A stretch of 64,000 nucleotides of DNA from contig NZ_CADESW010000019.1 of NCBI RefSeq assembly GCF_902830275.1, forward strand, positions 62,001 through 126,000, written 5' to 3'. The DNA is from Burkholderia stagnalis (GTDB taxonomy: Bacteria; Pseudomonadota; Gammaproteobacteria; Burkholderiales; Burkholderiaceae). The translations under genes were made by a program, and so were the position numbers. The notes beneath the pieces were generated by a model that was not told the DNA's origin, did not search any database, and saw nothing but the letters and a program-made list of their open reading frames with translations. Positions 1 through 8,052 of this stretch are shown piece after piece (within the stretch, counting starts at the first letter, position 1; each line of letters starts with the position of its first letter).

Positions 1-231
1 CCGGCAGCCGATCCTCCCCCGTTTTATCTCCTCGCCGATTCGGCCTCTCCTGGGTTTTCCCGGTGCCGACGGACGTTTTCCCGCTGCGAATCGTTACAAC
101 TTGATACGGCGGCTCGCTCGCGCCTGGACGACACTGCCTTTGCAAAATAAACGCACGATCGCGTGCGAGCTTTGCATGGGACCGACACAAGCGCCGAGGC
201 GCCCACTCCGGTCGACATAGGAGAGCAAAAA

Positions 232-981
232 ATGGACAACCCGAACCAGACCACGCCGCAAAAGCAACGCCTCCACCCGCTCATCGCCACCGCGGCGGGT
301 GCCGTCATCGTCGCGAGCCTCGCGGCGACCGCCGCCATCACGGGCGTGTTCCCGAAGGCTACCGGCAACAACGAGCAGAACGGCCAGACCCAGGCCGCGC
401 TGATCGCGTCGCAACCGGCCATCGACACGGCGGCGGCAGCCAGCGCCGCTCGCGCCGCGCAAGCACAGCAGATCGCGGCCCAGCAAGCCCTGCAGCAGCA
501 ACAGCAGCAGCCGGTCGCCCAGGCCCAGCCGCAACCCGCACCGCGTCCGGCGCCGACGCACCATCGCCGCCACGCGTCGACCGCACCGCAGCCGCCTCAG
601 TATGCGCAGCAAGGTGGCGGTTACGCTCAACAACCGTCCCCGTCCTACTGCCAGACCTGCGGCACGGTCGTTGCGATCAATCAGACGCGCACGCCCGGCC
701 AGAGCACGGGTATCGGCGCAGTCGGCGGCGCGGCGGCAGGCGGCCTGCTCGGCAACCAGTTCGGTCACGGCAACGGCCGTACCGCGATGACGGTGCTCGG
801 CGCGCTGGGCGGCGGCCTCGCCGGCAACCAGGTCGAGAAGCAGGTGCGCGCGGAAACCGACTACCAGGTGCAAGTGCAGATGGAAAACGGCACGACGCGC
901 ACGTTCACGTATCACAACCCGCCGCCGTTCGGTCAGGGCCAGCGCGTGCGGATCGAGAACGGGACGCTGGTCGGCGCGTAA
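232..981 (+). CDS. Glycine-zipper (2TM) envelope protein
   Basis: The 249-residue product has a hydrophobic segment at about residues 18-40, fitting a membrane anchor or uncleaved signal. A low-complexity middle rich in Gln, Ala and Pro follows. Near residues 160-205 there is a glycine-zipper block with GxxxG-like spacing (GAVGGAAAGGLLGN, then a second GALGGGLAGNQ), as in SlyB/YMGG-type outer-membrane proteins. The C-terminal region (VQVQMENGT...) is the beta-rich tail seen in that family. I chose the ATG at 232 because AGGAG lies just upstream; the open frame runs further 5' but without a better start. Such proteins sit in the cell envelope and are linked to membrane integrity; the exact role here is unknown. 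It stands alone and ends before a strong terminator. Confidence 0.8.
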   Translation: MDNPNQTTPQKQRLHPLIATAAGAVIVASLAATAAITGVFPKATGNNEQNGQTQAALIASQPAIDTAAAASAARAAQAQQIAAQQALQQQQQQPVAQAQPQPAPRPAPTHHRRHASTAPQPPQYAQQGGGYAQQPSPSYCQTCGTVVAINQTRTPGQSTGIGAVGGAAAGGLLGNQFGHGNGRTAMTVLGALGGGLAGNQVEKQVRAETDYQVQVQMENGTTRTFTYHNPPPFGQGQRVRIENGTLVGA

Positions 982-1031
982 CCGATCCGCTGCGCGCGCG
1001 TGATGCGCGGGCAGCGTGACGAAGCAACGAA

Positions 1032-1064
1032 AAACGGCTCGTGATCGCTCACGAGCCGTTTTTT
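1032..1064. terminator. Bidirectional intrinsic terminator
   Basis: A 13-bp perfect stem (AAACGGCTCGTGA with its complement) closes a short loop and has A-runs on one side and T-runs on the other. It lies between the rightward glycine-zipper gene and the leftward isc operon, so it can stop transcription from both. Confidence 0.9.
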
Positions 1065-1101
1065 CTTGCCGGGGCCGCGCGCACGATGCGGCGCGCGCCG
1101 T

Positions 1102-1311
1102 TCAGTCTTCGTCGTCGAAGTCGGATTCGTCGATCCAGTGCGCCTGGATCGCTTCGAGGATCTTCTCGCCGGAATGCTTCGGGTCGTCGCTGAACCCGTC
1201 GAGTTCGAGCACCCACTGACGCAGATCGACGAAGTTGATCCGCTGCGGATCGATGTCGGGATGCTTTTCCGCCAGCGCGATCGCGATCTCGCGCGAATCG
1301 GTCCATTTCAT
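1102..1311 (-). CDS. iscX: Fe-S cluster assembly accessory protein IscX
   Basis: A 69-residue acidic protein starting MKWTDSREIAIAL and ending in DFDDED. The W-x-D...P..D...I.F.DL..WV pattern is that of IscX (YfhJ). In E. coli IscX binds IscS and iron and is thought to tune cysteine desulfurase activity. It is the last gene of the isc operon, 16 bp after fdx. The ATG at 1311 is preceded by GGAGGG; an upstream in-frame start would overlap fdx. Length matches the family. Confidence 0.95.
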   Translation of the reverse strand: MKWTDSREIAIALAEKHPDIDPQRINFVDLRQWVLELDGFSDDPKHSGEKILEAIQAHWIDESDFDDED

Positions 1312-1327
1312 CGCCTGCCCTCCTCGG

Positions 1328-1669
1328 TCAGTGATTTTCCTTCGCATGGTTGATCGAGTACTTCGGAATCTCGACCACCAGGTCCGAATCTTCCTTCACG
1401 ATCGCCTGGCACGACAGGCGCGACGTCGGCTCGAGGCCCCACGCCTTGTCCAGCAGATCGTCCTCGTCCTCCTCGGACGGCGTCAGGTCGTTGAAGCCCT
1501 CGCGGATCACTACGTGGCACGTCGTGCAGGCGCACGACTTCTCGCATGCGTGCTCGATCTCGATGCCGTGGTCGAGCAGGTTGTCGCAAATACTCTTGCC
1601 GGGCGTCGCGTCGATCACCGCGCCTTCCGGGCACAGTTCGACGTGAGGCAGCACTACCAGTTGAGGCAT
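1328..1669 (-). CDS. fdx: ISC-type [2Fe-2S] ferredoxin
   Basis: The 113-residue product is an adrenodoxin-type ferredoxin that supplies electrons for Fe-S cluster assembly on IscU. The cluster ligands are visible as C-x5-C-x2-C (CEKSCACTTC region, near residues 42-51) and a distal Cys in RLSCQAI. The start MPQLVVLPH at 1669 is the family start. It lies between hscA and iscX in the standard order. Confidence 0.96.
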   Translation of the reverse strand: MPQLVVLPHVELCPEGAVIDATPGKSICDNLLDHGIEIEHACEKSCACTTCHVVIREGFNDLTPSEEDEDDLLDKAWGLEPTSRLSCQAIVKEDSDLVVEIPKYSINHAKENH

Positions 1670-1756
1670 GTCCGTTCCGTCAGTCAGGTGCGGCAGGCTG
1701 CACCGCACGATTCATCATAACGCCGGCCGCAATCGGCCGGCATGCAAGTCGTTCGC

Positions 1757-3625
1757 TCAGATCTCGTCGAGCCGGCGGCCTGCCAGCGCGCGCTTGATGC
1801 TCTTGTCCATCCGGCGCGCGGCGAATTCGTCGGTGCCTTCGGCCAGCGCCTTGGTCGCCGCCTCGATCGCGTCCGTGTCGTCGCCCTGCGCGACCGTGCG
1901 CAGCGCCGCGACGCTCGCATCGACCTGTGCGCGCTCCGCCGCATCGAGCAGTTCGCCGTCGGCGGCGAGCGCCGCGTCCGTCGCCTCGAGCATCCGCTCG
2001 GCCTCGACCTGCGCCTCGCGCAGTGCACGCGCGCGCATGTCGACCTCGGCAGTCTTGAAGCTGTCCTCGAGCATCTTCGCGATGTCGTCGTCGGCGAGGC
2101 CGTACGACGGCTTCACGACGACCGACGCCTCGACGCCCGAGTGCTGCTCGCGCGCGAACACGGACAGCAGGCCGTCCGCATCGACCTGATAGGTCACGCG
2201 GATGCGCGCCGCGCCCGCCACCATCGGCGGGATGCCGCGCAGCTCGAAGCGCGCGAGCGACCGGCAGTCGGCGACGAGCTCGCGCTCGCCCTGCACGACG
2301 TGAATCGCCATCGCGGTCTGGCCGTCCTTGAAGGTCGTGAATTCCTGCGCGCGCGCGATTGGAATCGTCGAATTGCGCGGGATGATCTTCTCGACGAGGC
2401 CGCCCATCGTCTCGACGCCGAGCGATAGCGGGATCACGTCGAGCAGCAGCCAGTCGTCGCCGCCGCCGCGGTTGCCGGCCAGCAGGTCGGCCTGGATCGC
2501 CGCGCCCAGCGCGACCACCTGGTCCGGATCCAGATTGACGAGCGGCGGCTGGCCGAAATGCTTCGCGACGGCGTCGCGGATCACCGGCATGCGCGTCGCG
2601 CCACCGACCAGCACCACGCCCTTGATGTCGGCCGGCGCCACCTGCGCGTCGCGCAGCGCCTTGCGGGTCGGCGTCAGCGTGCGCTGCACGAGCGGCTCGA
2701 CCAGCGCGGCGAAGGTGTCGTGCGTGACCGTCTGCGCAAGCGTCGCGCCGGTCGACAGCGTGACGTCGAGCGACGCCTGCGGCGCCGCCGACAGCGCTTC
2801 CTTCAGCACACGCACGCGGTCGAGCAGCAGGCGCACGTCTTCGGGCGCGAGCGTATTCGCGTCGATACCGGCCTGCGCGAGCACATGGCCGAACAGCGCG
2901 TGATCGAAATCGTCGCCGCCGAGCGCCGAATCGCCGCCTGCGGCGAGCACTTCGAACACGCCCTTCGTCAGTTTCAGGATCGACAGGTCGAACGTGCCGC
3001 CACCGAGGTCATAGACGGCGTACAGGCCTTCCGCCGCATTGTCGAGACCGTAGGCGATCGCCGCCGCGGTCGGCTCGTTCAGGAGACGCAGCACATTCAG
3101 GCCGGCGAGCCGCGCGGCGTCCTTGGTCGCCTGGCGCTGCGCGTCGTCGAAATAGGCCGGCACCGTGATCACCGCGCCGACCAGGTCGTCGCCGAGCGTA
3201 TCTTCGGCGCGCTGGCGCAGCGTCGCGAGGATCTCGGCCGACACCTCGACCGGGCTCTTCACGCCGTCGACGGTGCGGATCTGCACCATGCCCGGCGCGT
3301 CGACGAATTCGTACGGTGCATTCGCCGCGCCTTCGACCTCGGCCTTGCCGCGGCCCATGAAGCGCTTGACCGACACGATCGTGTTGAGCGGATCGGTTGC
3401 GGCCTGTTCCTTCGCTTCGTGGCCGATGCGGCGGCCGCCCTTCTCCAGGTAACGCACCACCGACGGCAGCAGCACGCGGCCTGCGTCGTCCGGCAGCACT
3501 TCCGGCACGCTGTTGCGCACGGCCGCGACGAGCGAGTTCGTCGTGCCGAGGTCGATCCCGACGGCAAGCCGCCGCTGGTGCGGCGCCGGCGCCATGCCCG
3601 GTTCGGAAATTTGCAGTAAAGCCAT
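1757..3625 (-). CDS. hscA: Hsp70-type chaperone HscA for Fe-S cluster transfer
   Basis: A 622-residue specialised Hsp70. Residues 23-31 carry the ATPase phosphate-binding motif GIDLGTTNS, and further actin-like ATPase motifs follow (YDLGGGTFD, VVLVGGATRMP). The C-terminal half is a substrate-binding domain. HscA works with HscB to release clusters from IscU by recognising its LPPVK motif, which is present in the neighbouring IscU. Length and position in the isc operon are normal. It lies 55 bp after hscB. Confidence 0.97.
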   Translation of the reverse strand: MALLQISEPGMAPAPHQRRLAVGIDLGTTNSLVAAVRNSVPEVLPDDAGRVLLPSVVRYLEKGGRRIGHEAKEQAATDPLNTIVSVKRFMGRGKAEVEGAANAPYEFVDAPGMVQIRTVDGVKSPVEVSAEILATLRQRAEDTLGDDLVGAVITVPAYFDDAQRQATKDAARLAGLNVLRLLNEPTAAAIAYGLDNAAEGLYAVYDLGGGTFDLSILKLTKGVFEVLAAGGDSALGGDDFDHALFGHVLAQAGIDANTLAPEDVRLLLDRVRVLKEALSAAPQASLDVTLSTGATLAQTVTHDTFAALVEPLVQRTLTPTRKALRDAQVAPADIKGVVLVGGATRMPVIRDAVAKHFGQPPLVNLDPDQVVALGAAIQADLLAGNRGGGDDWLLLDVIPLSLGVETMGGLVEKIIPRNSTIPIARAQEFTTFKDGQTAMAIHVVQGERELVADCRSLARFELRGIPPMVAGAARIRVTYQVDADGLLSVFAREQHSGVEASVVVKPSYGLADDDIAKMLEDSFKTAEVDMRARALREAQVEAERMLEATDAALAADGELLDAAERAQVDASVAALRTVAQGDDTDAIEAATKALAEGTDEFAARRMDKSIKRALAGRRLDEI

Positions 3626-3680
3626 CTTGGTTCGTTCGGGCGCTCACGCCCGTTTGCTGCGCATGCCGCGAGGCACGCGG

Positions 3681-4208
3681 TTAATGTTCGAGACGCTCGA
3701 TCTGCGCGCTCACTTCCGACGCGACCCGCTCGATGAACATCAGCTGGCGCACCGCCTCGGCGGCGGCCTGGTCGGCGCCGCTGTCGAGCAGCGTGCCGAG
3801 GCGCGCGAGCCGTGCGCGCTTCTCGTCGCGCAGTTCGGCCAGCAGCGCGTCGAGCGCATCGACGTTGCGCGCCGCGGCGGCATCCTCGATGCCTTCGCGC
3901 CACTCCATCTGCTGCATCAGGAACGCCGGCTCCATCGCGGTGTTGTTCTCCGCGCCGATGTCCACGCCGCGCAGCGACAACAGGTAGGTCGCCCGCTTCA
4001 GCGGATCGCGCAGCGTCCGGTATGCCTCGTTCGCACGGGTCGCCCATTGCATCGCGATGCGCTTCTGCGCGTCGCCGGCCGCCGCGAAGCGGTCCGGATG
4101 CACCTGCGTCTGCACGGCTCGGTACGCGGTGTCGAGCGCCGCGTCGTCGAGCGCGAATTGCGCCGGCAGGTGGAACAGGTCGAAGTGGCTGTCTTTCAGC
4201 GAGACCAT
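3681..4208 (-). CDS. hscB: J-domain co-chaperone HscB
   Basis: A 175-residue J protein. The HPD tripeptide that stimulates the HscA ATPase is at residues 37-39. The C-terminal helical region (about 95-175) matches the HscB domain that binds IscU. I chose MVSLKDSHFDLF at 4208 because the J domain begins there and an upstream extension has no family counterpart. It delivers IscU to HscA. Confidence 0.95.
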   Translation of the reverse strand: MVSLKDSHFDLFHLPAQFALDDAALDTAYRAVQTQVHPDRFAAAGDAQKRIAMQWATRANEAYRTLRDPLKRATYLLSLRGVDIGAENNTAMEPAFLMQQMEWREGIEDAAAARNVDALDALLAELRDEKRARLARLGTLLDSGADQAAAEAVRQLMFIERVASEVSAQIERLEH

Positions 4209-4299
4209 CGTCGCGTTCAATCCCAATTCGTCGCGCGGCGAACGCCGCGCATTAAAAAGGCGGCCTGTGCCGCCTCTTGCCCGCATCGCGCGGAACCCG

Positions 4300-4623
4300 T
4301 CACACGCGGAACGATTCGCCGCAGCCGCATTCGTCCTTCACGTTGGGGTTGTTGAACTTGAACCCCTCGTTCAGGCCTTCGCGCGCGAAATCCAGTTCGG
4401 TGCCGTCGATGTACGCGAGGCTCTTCGGATCGACGACGACCTTCACGCCATGGCTTTCGAACACCTGATCCTCGGGCGCGAGGTCATCGACATACTCGAG
4501 CTTGTACGCAAGGCCGGAGCACCCGGTCGTGCGAACGCCGAGCCGCAGGCCCACCCCCTTGCCGCGCCGGACCAGGTACTTCTGGACGTGCTGTGCTGCT
4601 TTTTCGGTCAGTGTAATTGCCAT
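4300..4623 (-). CDS. iscA: A-type Fe-S carrier IscA
   Basis: A 107-residue A-type carrier. The three conserved cysteines are Cys35 (TTGCSG) and Cys99/Cys101 (CGCGESF). IscA accepts clusters or iron and passes them to target apoproteins. The start MAITLTEKA is typical of the family. It lies between iscU and hscB. Confidence 0.96.
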   Translation of the reverse strand: MAITLTEKAAQHVQKYLVRRGKGVGLRLGVRTTGCSGLAYKLEYVDDLAPEDQVFESHGVKVVVDPKSLAYIDGTELDFAREGLNEGFKFNNPNVKDECGCGESFRV

Positions 4624-4688
4624 GATGTCCTTGCCGCGGCGCATCGATCGCGATGCGCCGCGCTCCAGCTAAGTCGCTCGATGCCCGC

Positions 4689-5096
4689 TCAGGCCGCTGC
4701 CTGATCGCCTTCCGCGCCGTCGTGGCGCTTCTTGTAGTCGGCCACCGCCGCCTTGATCGCATCTTCCGCGAGGATCGAGCAGTGGATCTTCACCGGCGGC
4801 AGCGCCAGCTCTTCGGCGATCTGCGTGTTCTTGATGGCGAGCGCCTCGTCGAGCGTCTTGCCCTTCACCCACTCGGTCACGAGCGAGCTCGACGCGATCG
4901 CCGAGCCGCAACCGTAGGTCTTGAACTTTGCGTCTTCGATCACGCCGTCCGCGCCCACGCGGATCTGCAGCTTCATCACGTCGCCGCAGGCCGGCGCGCC
5001 GACCATGCCGGTGCCGACTGCGTCGTCGTCCTTCGCGAACGAGCCGACGTTGCGCGGGTTTTCGTAGTGATCCAGAACCTTGTTGCTGTAAGACAT
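4689..5096 (-). CDS. iscU: Fe-S cluster scaffold IscU
   Basis: A 135-residue scaffold on which IscS sulfur and iron are built into [2Fe-2S]/[4Fe-4S] clusters. Cluster ligands are Cys37, Cys63 and Cys106, with the conserved Asp at residue 39. The HscA recognition motif LPPVK lies at about 99-103, next to Cys106. It lies 56 bp after iscS and is preceded by an AAGGAG ribosome site. Confidence 0.98.
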   Translation of the reverse strand: MSYSNKVLDHYENPRNVGSFAKDDDAVGTGMVGAPACGDVMKLQIRVGADGVIEDAKFKTYGCGSAIASSSLVTEWVKGKTLDEALAIKNTQIAEELALPPVKIHCSILAEDAIKAAVADYKKRHDGAEGDQAAA

Positions 5097-5152
5097 GACT
5101 CAGACTCCTTGACTCGTTGCGTCTGCGTGCGCCAATCCGCCCGCGAATGTGT

Positions 5153-6376
5153 TTAGTGCGCGGCCCATTCGATCGTCGACAGATCGATGCCTTCCTGGTG
5201 CATTTCCCAAAGCGGCGACAGTTCGCGCAGCTTCGCGATCTTGCTGTTCAGCAGATTGACCACGTAGTCCACCTCCTGCTCCGTCGTGAAGCGGCCGACC
5301 GTGAAGCGGATCGAGCTGTGCGCGAGTTCGTCGTTGCGGCCGAGCGCACGCAGCACGTACGACGGCTCCAGCGACGCCGACGTGCACGCGGAGCCCGACG
5401 ACACCGCGACGTCCTTGATCGCCATGATCAGCGACTCGCCTTCGACGAAGTTGAAGCTGATGTTCAGGTTGTGCGGAATGCGGTGCTCCATGTCACCGTT
5501 CACGTACGTTTCCTCGATCTGCGACAGGCCGCGCAGCAGCTTGTCGCGCAGCATGCGGATGCGCTCGTTCTCGGTCGCCATTTCCGCCTTGGCGATGCGG
5601 AACGCTTCGCCCATGCCGACGATCTGGTGCGTCGGCAGCGTGCCCGAGCGCATGCCGCGCTCGTGGCCGCCGCCGTGCATCTGCGCCTCGATGCGCACGC
5701 GCGGCTTGCGGCGCACGTACAGCGCGCCGATGCCCTTCGGGCCGTAGGTCTTGTGCGCCGAGAACGACATCAGGTCGACCTTCAGCTTTGCGAGGTCGAT
5801 CTCGACCTTGCCGGTCGATTGCGCCGCATCGACGTGGAACACGATGCCCTTCTCACGGCAGATCTCGCCGATCGACTCGATGTCCTGGATCACGCCGATC
5901 TCGTTGTTGACGTGCATCACCGACACGAGGATCGTGTCCGGGCGAAGCGCCGCCTTGAACGCGTCGAGATCGACCAGGCCGTTGTCCTTCACGTCCAGGT
6001 ACGTGACTTCGAAGCCGTCGCGCTCGAGCTCGCGGCAAGTGTCGAGCACGGCCTTGTGCTCGGTCTTCACCGTGATGATGTGCTTGCCCTTGCCCTTGTA
6101 GAAGTTCGCGGCGCCCTTGATCGCGAGGTTGTCCGATTCGGTCGCGCCGGAAGTCCAGATGATCTCGCGCGGATCGGCGTTCACGAGTGCGGCCACCTGT
6201 TCGCGCGCCTCTTCGACGGCACGCTCCGCATCCCAGCCGTACGCGTGACTGCGCGACGCCGGGTTGCCGAACTGCTCGCGCAGATACGGCACCATCTTGT
6301 CGACCACGCGCGGGTCAACCGGCGTCGTCGCGCTGTAATCCATGTAGATGGGCAGGTGGAGAGTCTCTTGGGTCAT
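5153..6376 (-). CDS. iscS: Cysteine desulfurase IscS
   Basis: A 407-residue PLP enzyme that converts cysteine to alanine and carries the sulfur as a persulfide for Fe-S clusters and tRNA thiolation. The PLP lysine is Lys209 (SAHKTYGPKG) and the catalytic cysteine is Cys331 in the flexible loop SGSACTSAS. The long loop separates this IscS type from SufS types. It follows iscR in the operon. Confidence 0.98.
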   Translation of the reverse strand: MTQETLHLPIYMDYSATTPVDPRVVDKMVPYLREQFGNPASRSHAYGWDAERAVEEAREQVAALVNADPREIIWTSGATESDNLAIKGAANFYKGKGKHIITVKTEHKAVLDTCRELERDGFEVTYLDVKDNGLVDLDAFKAALRPDTILVSVMHVNNEIGVIQDIESIGEICREKGIVFHVDAAQSTGKVEIDLAKLKVDLMSFSAHKTYGPKGIGALYVRRKPRVRIEAQMHGGGHERGMRSGTLPTHQIVGMGEAFRIAKAEMATENERIRMLRDKLLRGLSQIEETYVNGDMEHRIPHNLNISFNFVEGESLIMAIKDVAVSSGSACTSASLEPSYVLRALGRNDELAHSSIRFTVGRFTTEQEVDYVVNLLNSKIAKLRELSPLWEMHQEGIDLSTIEWAAH

Positions 6377-6443
6377 CTGTCGCTCCGGGTATTCTGTGCA
6401 GGGACGTTGTGCGTTGTAGGGTATCGGCGGGCCGCGTTCGCGG

Positions 6444-6983
6444 TCACGAGCTCGCGATGTTGAACACCGAATTCGGGCCGAGCGGCATCGTGCGCACCGG
6501 CTCGGCGGGCGCGGCGACGGGCTCCGGCGCGCGCCGGTCGCGCAGCACCGCGGGCGCGCCTTCGCGCGTGCGCTGCTGATCGACGAGATCCTGCAGCGAC
6601 ACCGAATCGAGGTATTCGACCATTTTCTGATTGAGGGTCGCCCACAGCTCGTGCGTCATGCAGTGGCCGTCGGGCTGCTTCGAGCCGTCGCACGTGCCCT
6701 TGCCGCCGCACTGCGTCGCGTCGAGCGGTTCGTCGACGGCAATGATGATGTCGGCAACGGTGACGTCCTGCGCGCGGCGCGCGAGGTTGTAGCCGCCGCC
6801 CGGCCCGCGCACGGACTCGACGATTTCATGCCTGCGCAGCTTGCCGAACAGCTGTTCGAGGTACGAGAGCGAAATCCGCTGGCGCTGGCTGATGCCTGCA
6901 AGCGTCACCGGGCCCTGCTCCTGGCGCAGTGCCAAGTCAATCATCGCTGTAACGGCGAAACGACCTTTGGTGGTGAGTCTCAT
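6444..6983 (-). CDS. iscR: Rrf2-family Fe-S regulator IscR
   Basis: The 179-residue regulator has an N-terminal winged helix (about residues 1-75) and the cluster-binding region with Cys92, Cys98, Cys108 and His111, matching the E. coli C92/C98/C104/H107 set with a four-residue insertion. Holo-IscR represses its own operon when cluster supply is sufficient. The C-terminus is longer than in E. coli and has an Ala/Pro-rich linker. I chose the ATG at 6983 (MRLTTKGRFAV, the family start) over an upstream TTG. Two IscR boxes lie just upstream. Confidence 0.96.
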   Translation of the reverse strand: MRLTTKGRFAVTAMIDLALRQEQGPVTLAGISQRQRISLSYLEQLFGKLRRHEIVESVRGPGGGYNLARRAQDVTVADIIIAVDEPLDATQCGGKGTCDGSKQPDGHCMTHELWATLNQKMVEYLDSVSLQDLVDQQRTREGAPAVLRDRRAPEPVAAPAEPVRTMPLGPNSVFNIASS

Positions 6984-6999
6984 GGTGTAAGGGGACCGC

Positions 7000-7024
7000 A
7001 ATCTTGACGATTTTGGTCAAGTAT
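7000..7024 (-). promoter_or_regulatory. IscR type 1 binding site, promoter-proximal
   Basis: A 25-bp imperfect palindrome read on the minus strand with ATACTTGAC, an A/T centre and GTCAAGAT. It fits the type 1 IscR consensus used by the cluster-bound form. It covers the -10 end and the predicted start site. Confidence 0.8.
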
Positions 7025-7047
7025 AAATATTTGACGATTTTAGTCAA
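7020..7047 (-). promoter_or_regulatory. iscR operon sigma-70 promoter
   Basis: On the minus strand TTGACT (7042-7047), a 16-bp spacer and TATACT (7020-7025) form a good sigma-70 promoter. Transcription should start near 7013, about 30 bases before the iscR ATG. Both elements lie inside IscR boxes, which explains autorepression. Confidence 0.75.
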
Positions 7048-7051
7048 GTAT
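7027..7051 (-). promoter_or_regulatory. IscR type 1 binding site, promoter-distal
   Basis: A second 25-bp box (ATACTTGACT, A/T centre, GTCAAATAT on the minus strand), 27 bp from the first centre to centre. It contains the -35 hexamer. The two boxes share almost all bases. Confidence 0.85.
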
Positions 7052-7102
7052 CCATGTCTCTGACAGGGTATTCGCGAAGCGGCTAACGAAAACCTCGGAA
7101 CG

Positions 7103-7585
7103 TCAGCGCGGCACGCGCTGGCGCAGCGTATCGAGCAGGCCGCGGCACGCGGCCTCGCATTGGTCGAGCACCTGCTCGAAGCCCTGCGCGCCGCCGAAAT
7201 AAGGGTCGGCGACTTCGGATTCCGCCGCCCCGGGCGCGAACTCCATCAGCAGCCGCACCTTGTCGCGATGCTCGGCGGGGCAACGGCGGTGCAGTTCCGC
7301 GAAATTCGCGCCATCCATCGCGAGCAGCAGGTCGAAGCGCTCGAAATCCGCCCCGCTCACCTGCCGTGCCCGCAGCGCCGACAGGTCGTAGCCGCGCGTG
7401 CGCGCGGCTGCCTGCGCCCGGCTGTCGGGTGCCTCGCCGACATGCCAGTCGCCGGTGCCGGCCGAATCGACGTCGATCCGGTCGGCCAGCCCGGCGGCCT
7501 CCACCTGATGGCGCATCACGCCCTCGGCGGTGGGAGAACGGCAGATGTTGCCGAGACAGACGAAACAGATCGCAACGCGGGTCAT
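7103..7585 (-). CDS. Low-molecular-weight protein-tyrosine phosphatase
   Basis: A 160-residue LMW-PTP. The P-loop CLGNICRS has nucleophile Cys10 and Arg16 (C-x5-R), and the general acid Asp is in the DPYFGG motif near residue 127. Such enzymes dephosphorylate tyrosine on proteins, often those of exopolysaccharide export, but no capsule genes are near, so the target is unknown. I chose the ATG at 7585 (MTRVAICFVC) over an upstream extension. It lies upstream of iscR on the same strand, but the iscR promoter separates them. Confidence 0.9.
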   Translation of the reverse strand: MTRVAICFVCLGNICRSPTAEGVMRHQVEAAGLADRIDVDSAGTGDWHVGEAPDSRAQAAARTRGYDLSALRARQVSGADFERFDLLLAMDGANFAELHRRCPAEHRDKVRLLMEFAPGAAESEVADPYFGGAQGFEQVLDQCEAACRGLLDTLRQRVPR

Positions 7586-7687
7586 CGCACTACCGGAAAA
7601 CCGCGGCGAGCCGCGCAATCGGGGGAAGGCGCCATTATACAAAGGCGCCCGGAATCTCGCCGCCGCGCAACGCGACGGCGAACTGCG

Positions 7688-7915
7688 CTACAGCGCCTTC
7701 GGCGCGGCGAGCACGACGTCGCCGGCTGCGGCAGGCAGCGGCCGCGCCGCGTCGCCGACGAGCCCGAACGACACGGTGCGCGCCAGTTCGGCCGATGCCT
7801 GGTCGACCTCGAGCGGCCCCCGCGACGGCGCGGCGCCGACGGCATGCAGATACGCGGCAGCCGCAAGCGGCACCACGATCGCCAACGGCCAGTACATCGA
7901 TATTCTCTTTTTCAT
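7688..7915 (-). CDS. Small exported or membrane-anchored hypothetical protein
   Basis: A 75-residue product I do not recognise. It begins MKKRISMYWPLAIVVPLAAAAYLHAVGA, a basic N-terminus plus a hydrophobic stretch that fits a signal peptide or membrane anchor. The rest is short and Ala/Val-rich with no cysteines. A near-perfect ribosome site (AAGGAGG) lies at the right distance from the ATG, which is the main reason to believe it is translated. It sits between lutB and the phosphatase gene on the same strand. Confidence 0.6.
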   Translation of the reverse strand: MKKRISMYWPLAIVVPLAAAAYLHAVGAAPSRGPLEVDQASAELARTVSFGLVGDAARPLPAAAGDVVLAAPKAL

Positions 7916-8052
7916 GATGCGACCTCCTTGACCTGATGCCCCGGAAACCCACTCCCGGGGACTACAGGGCAGATTCTATAGATCGCATCTATCAGGATAA
8001 ATACGCAAATAGCGAACTCAGTGTTGCGGCCGGATGAACAGTCGCGCGACGT

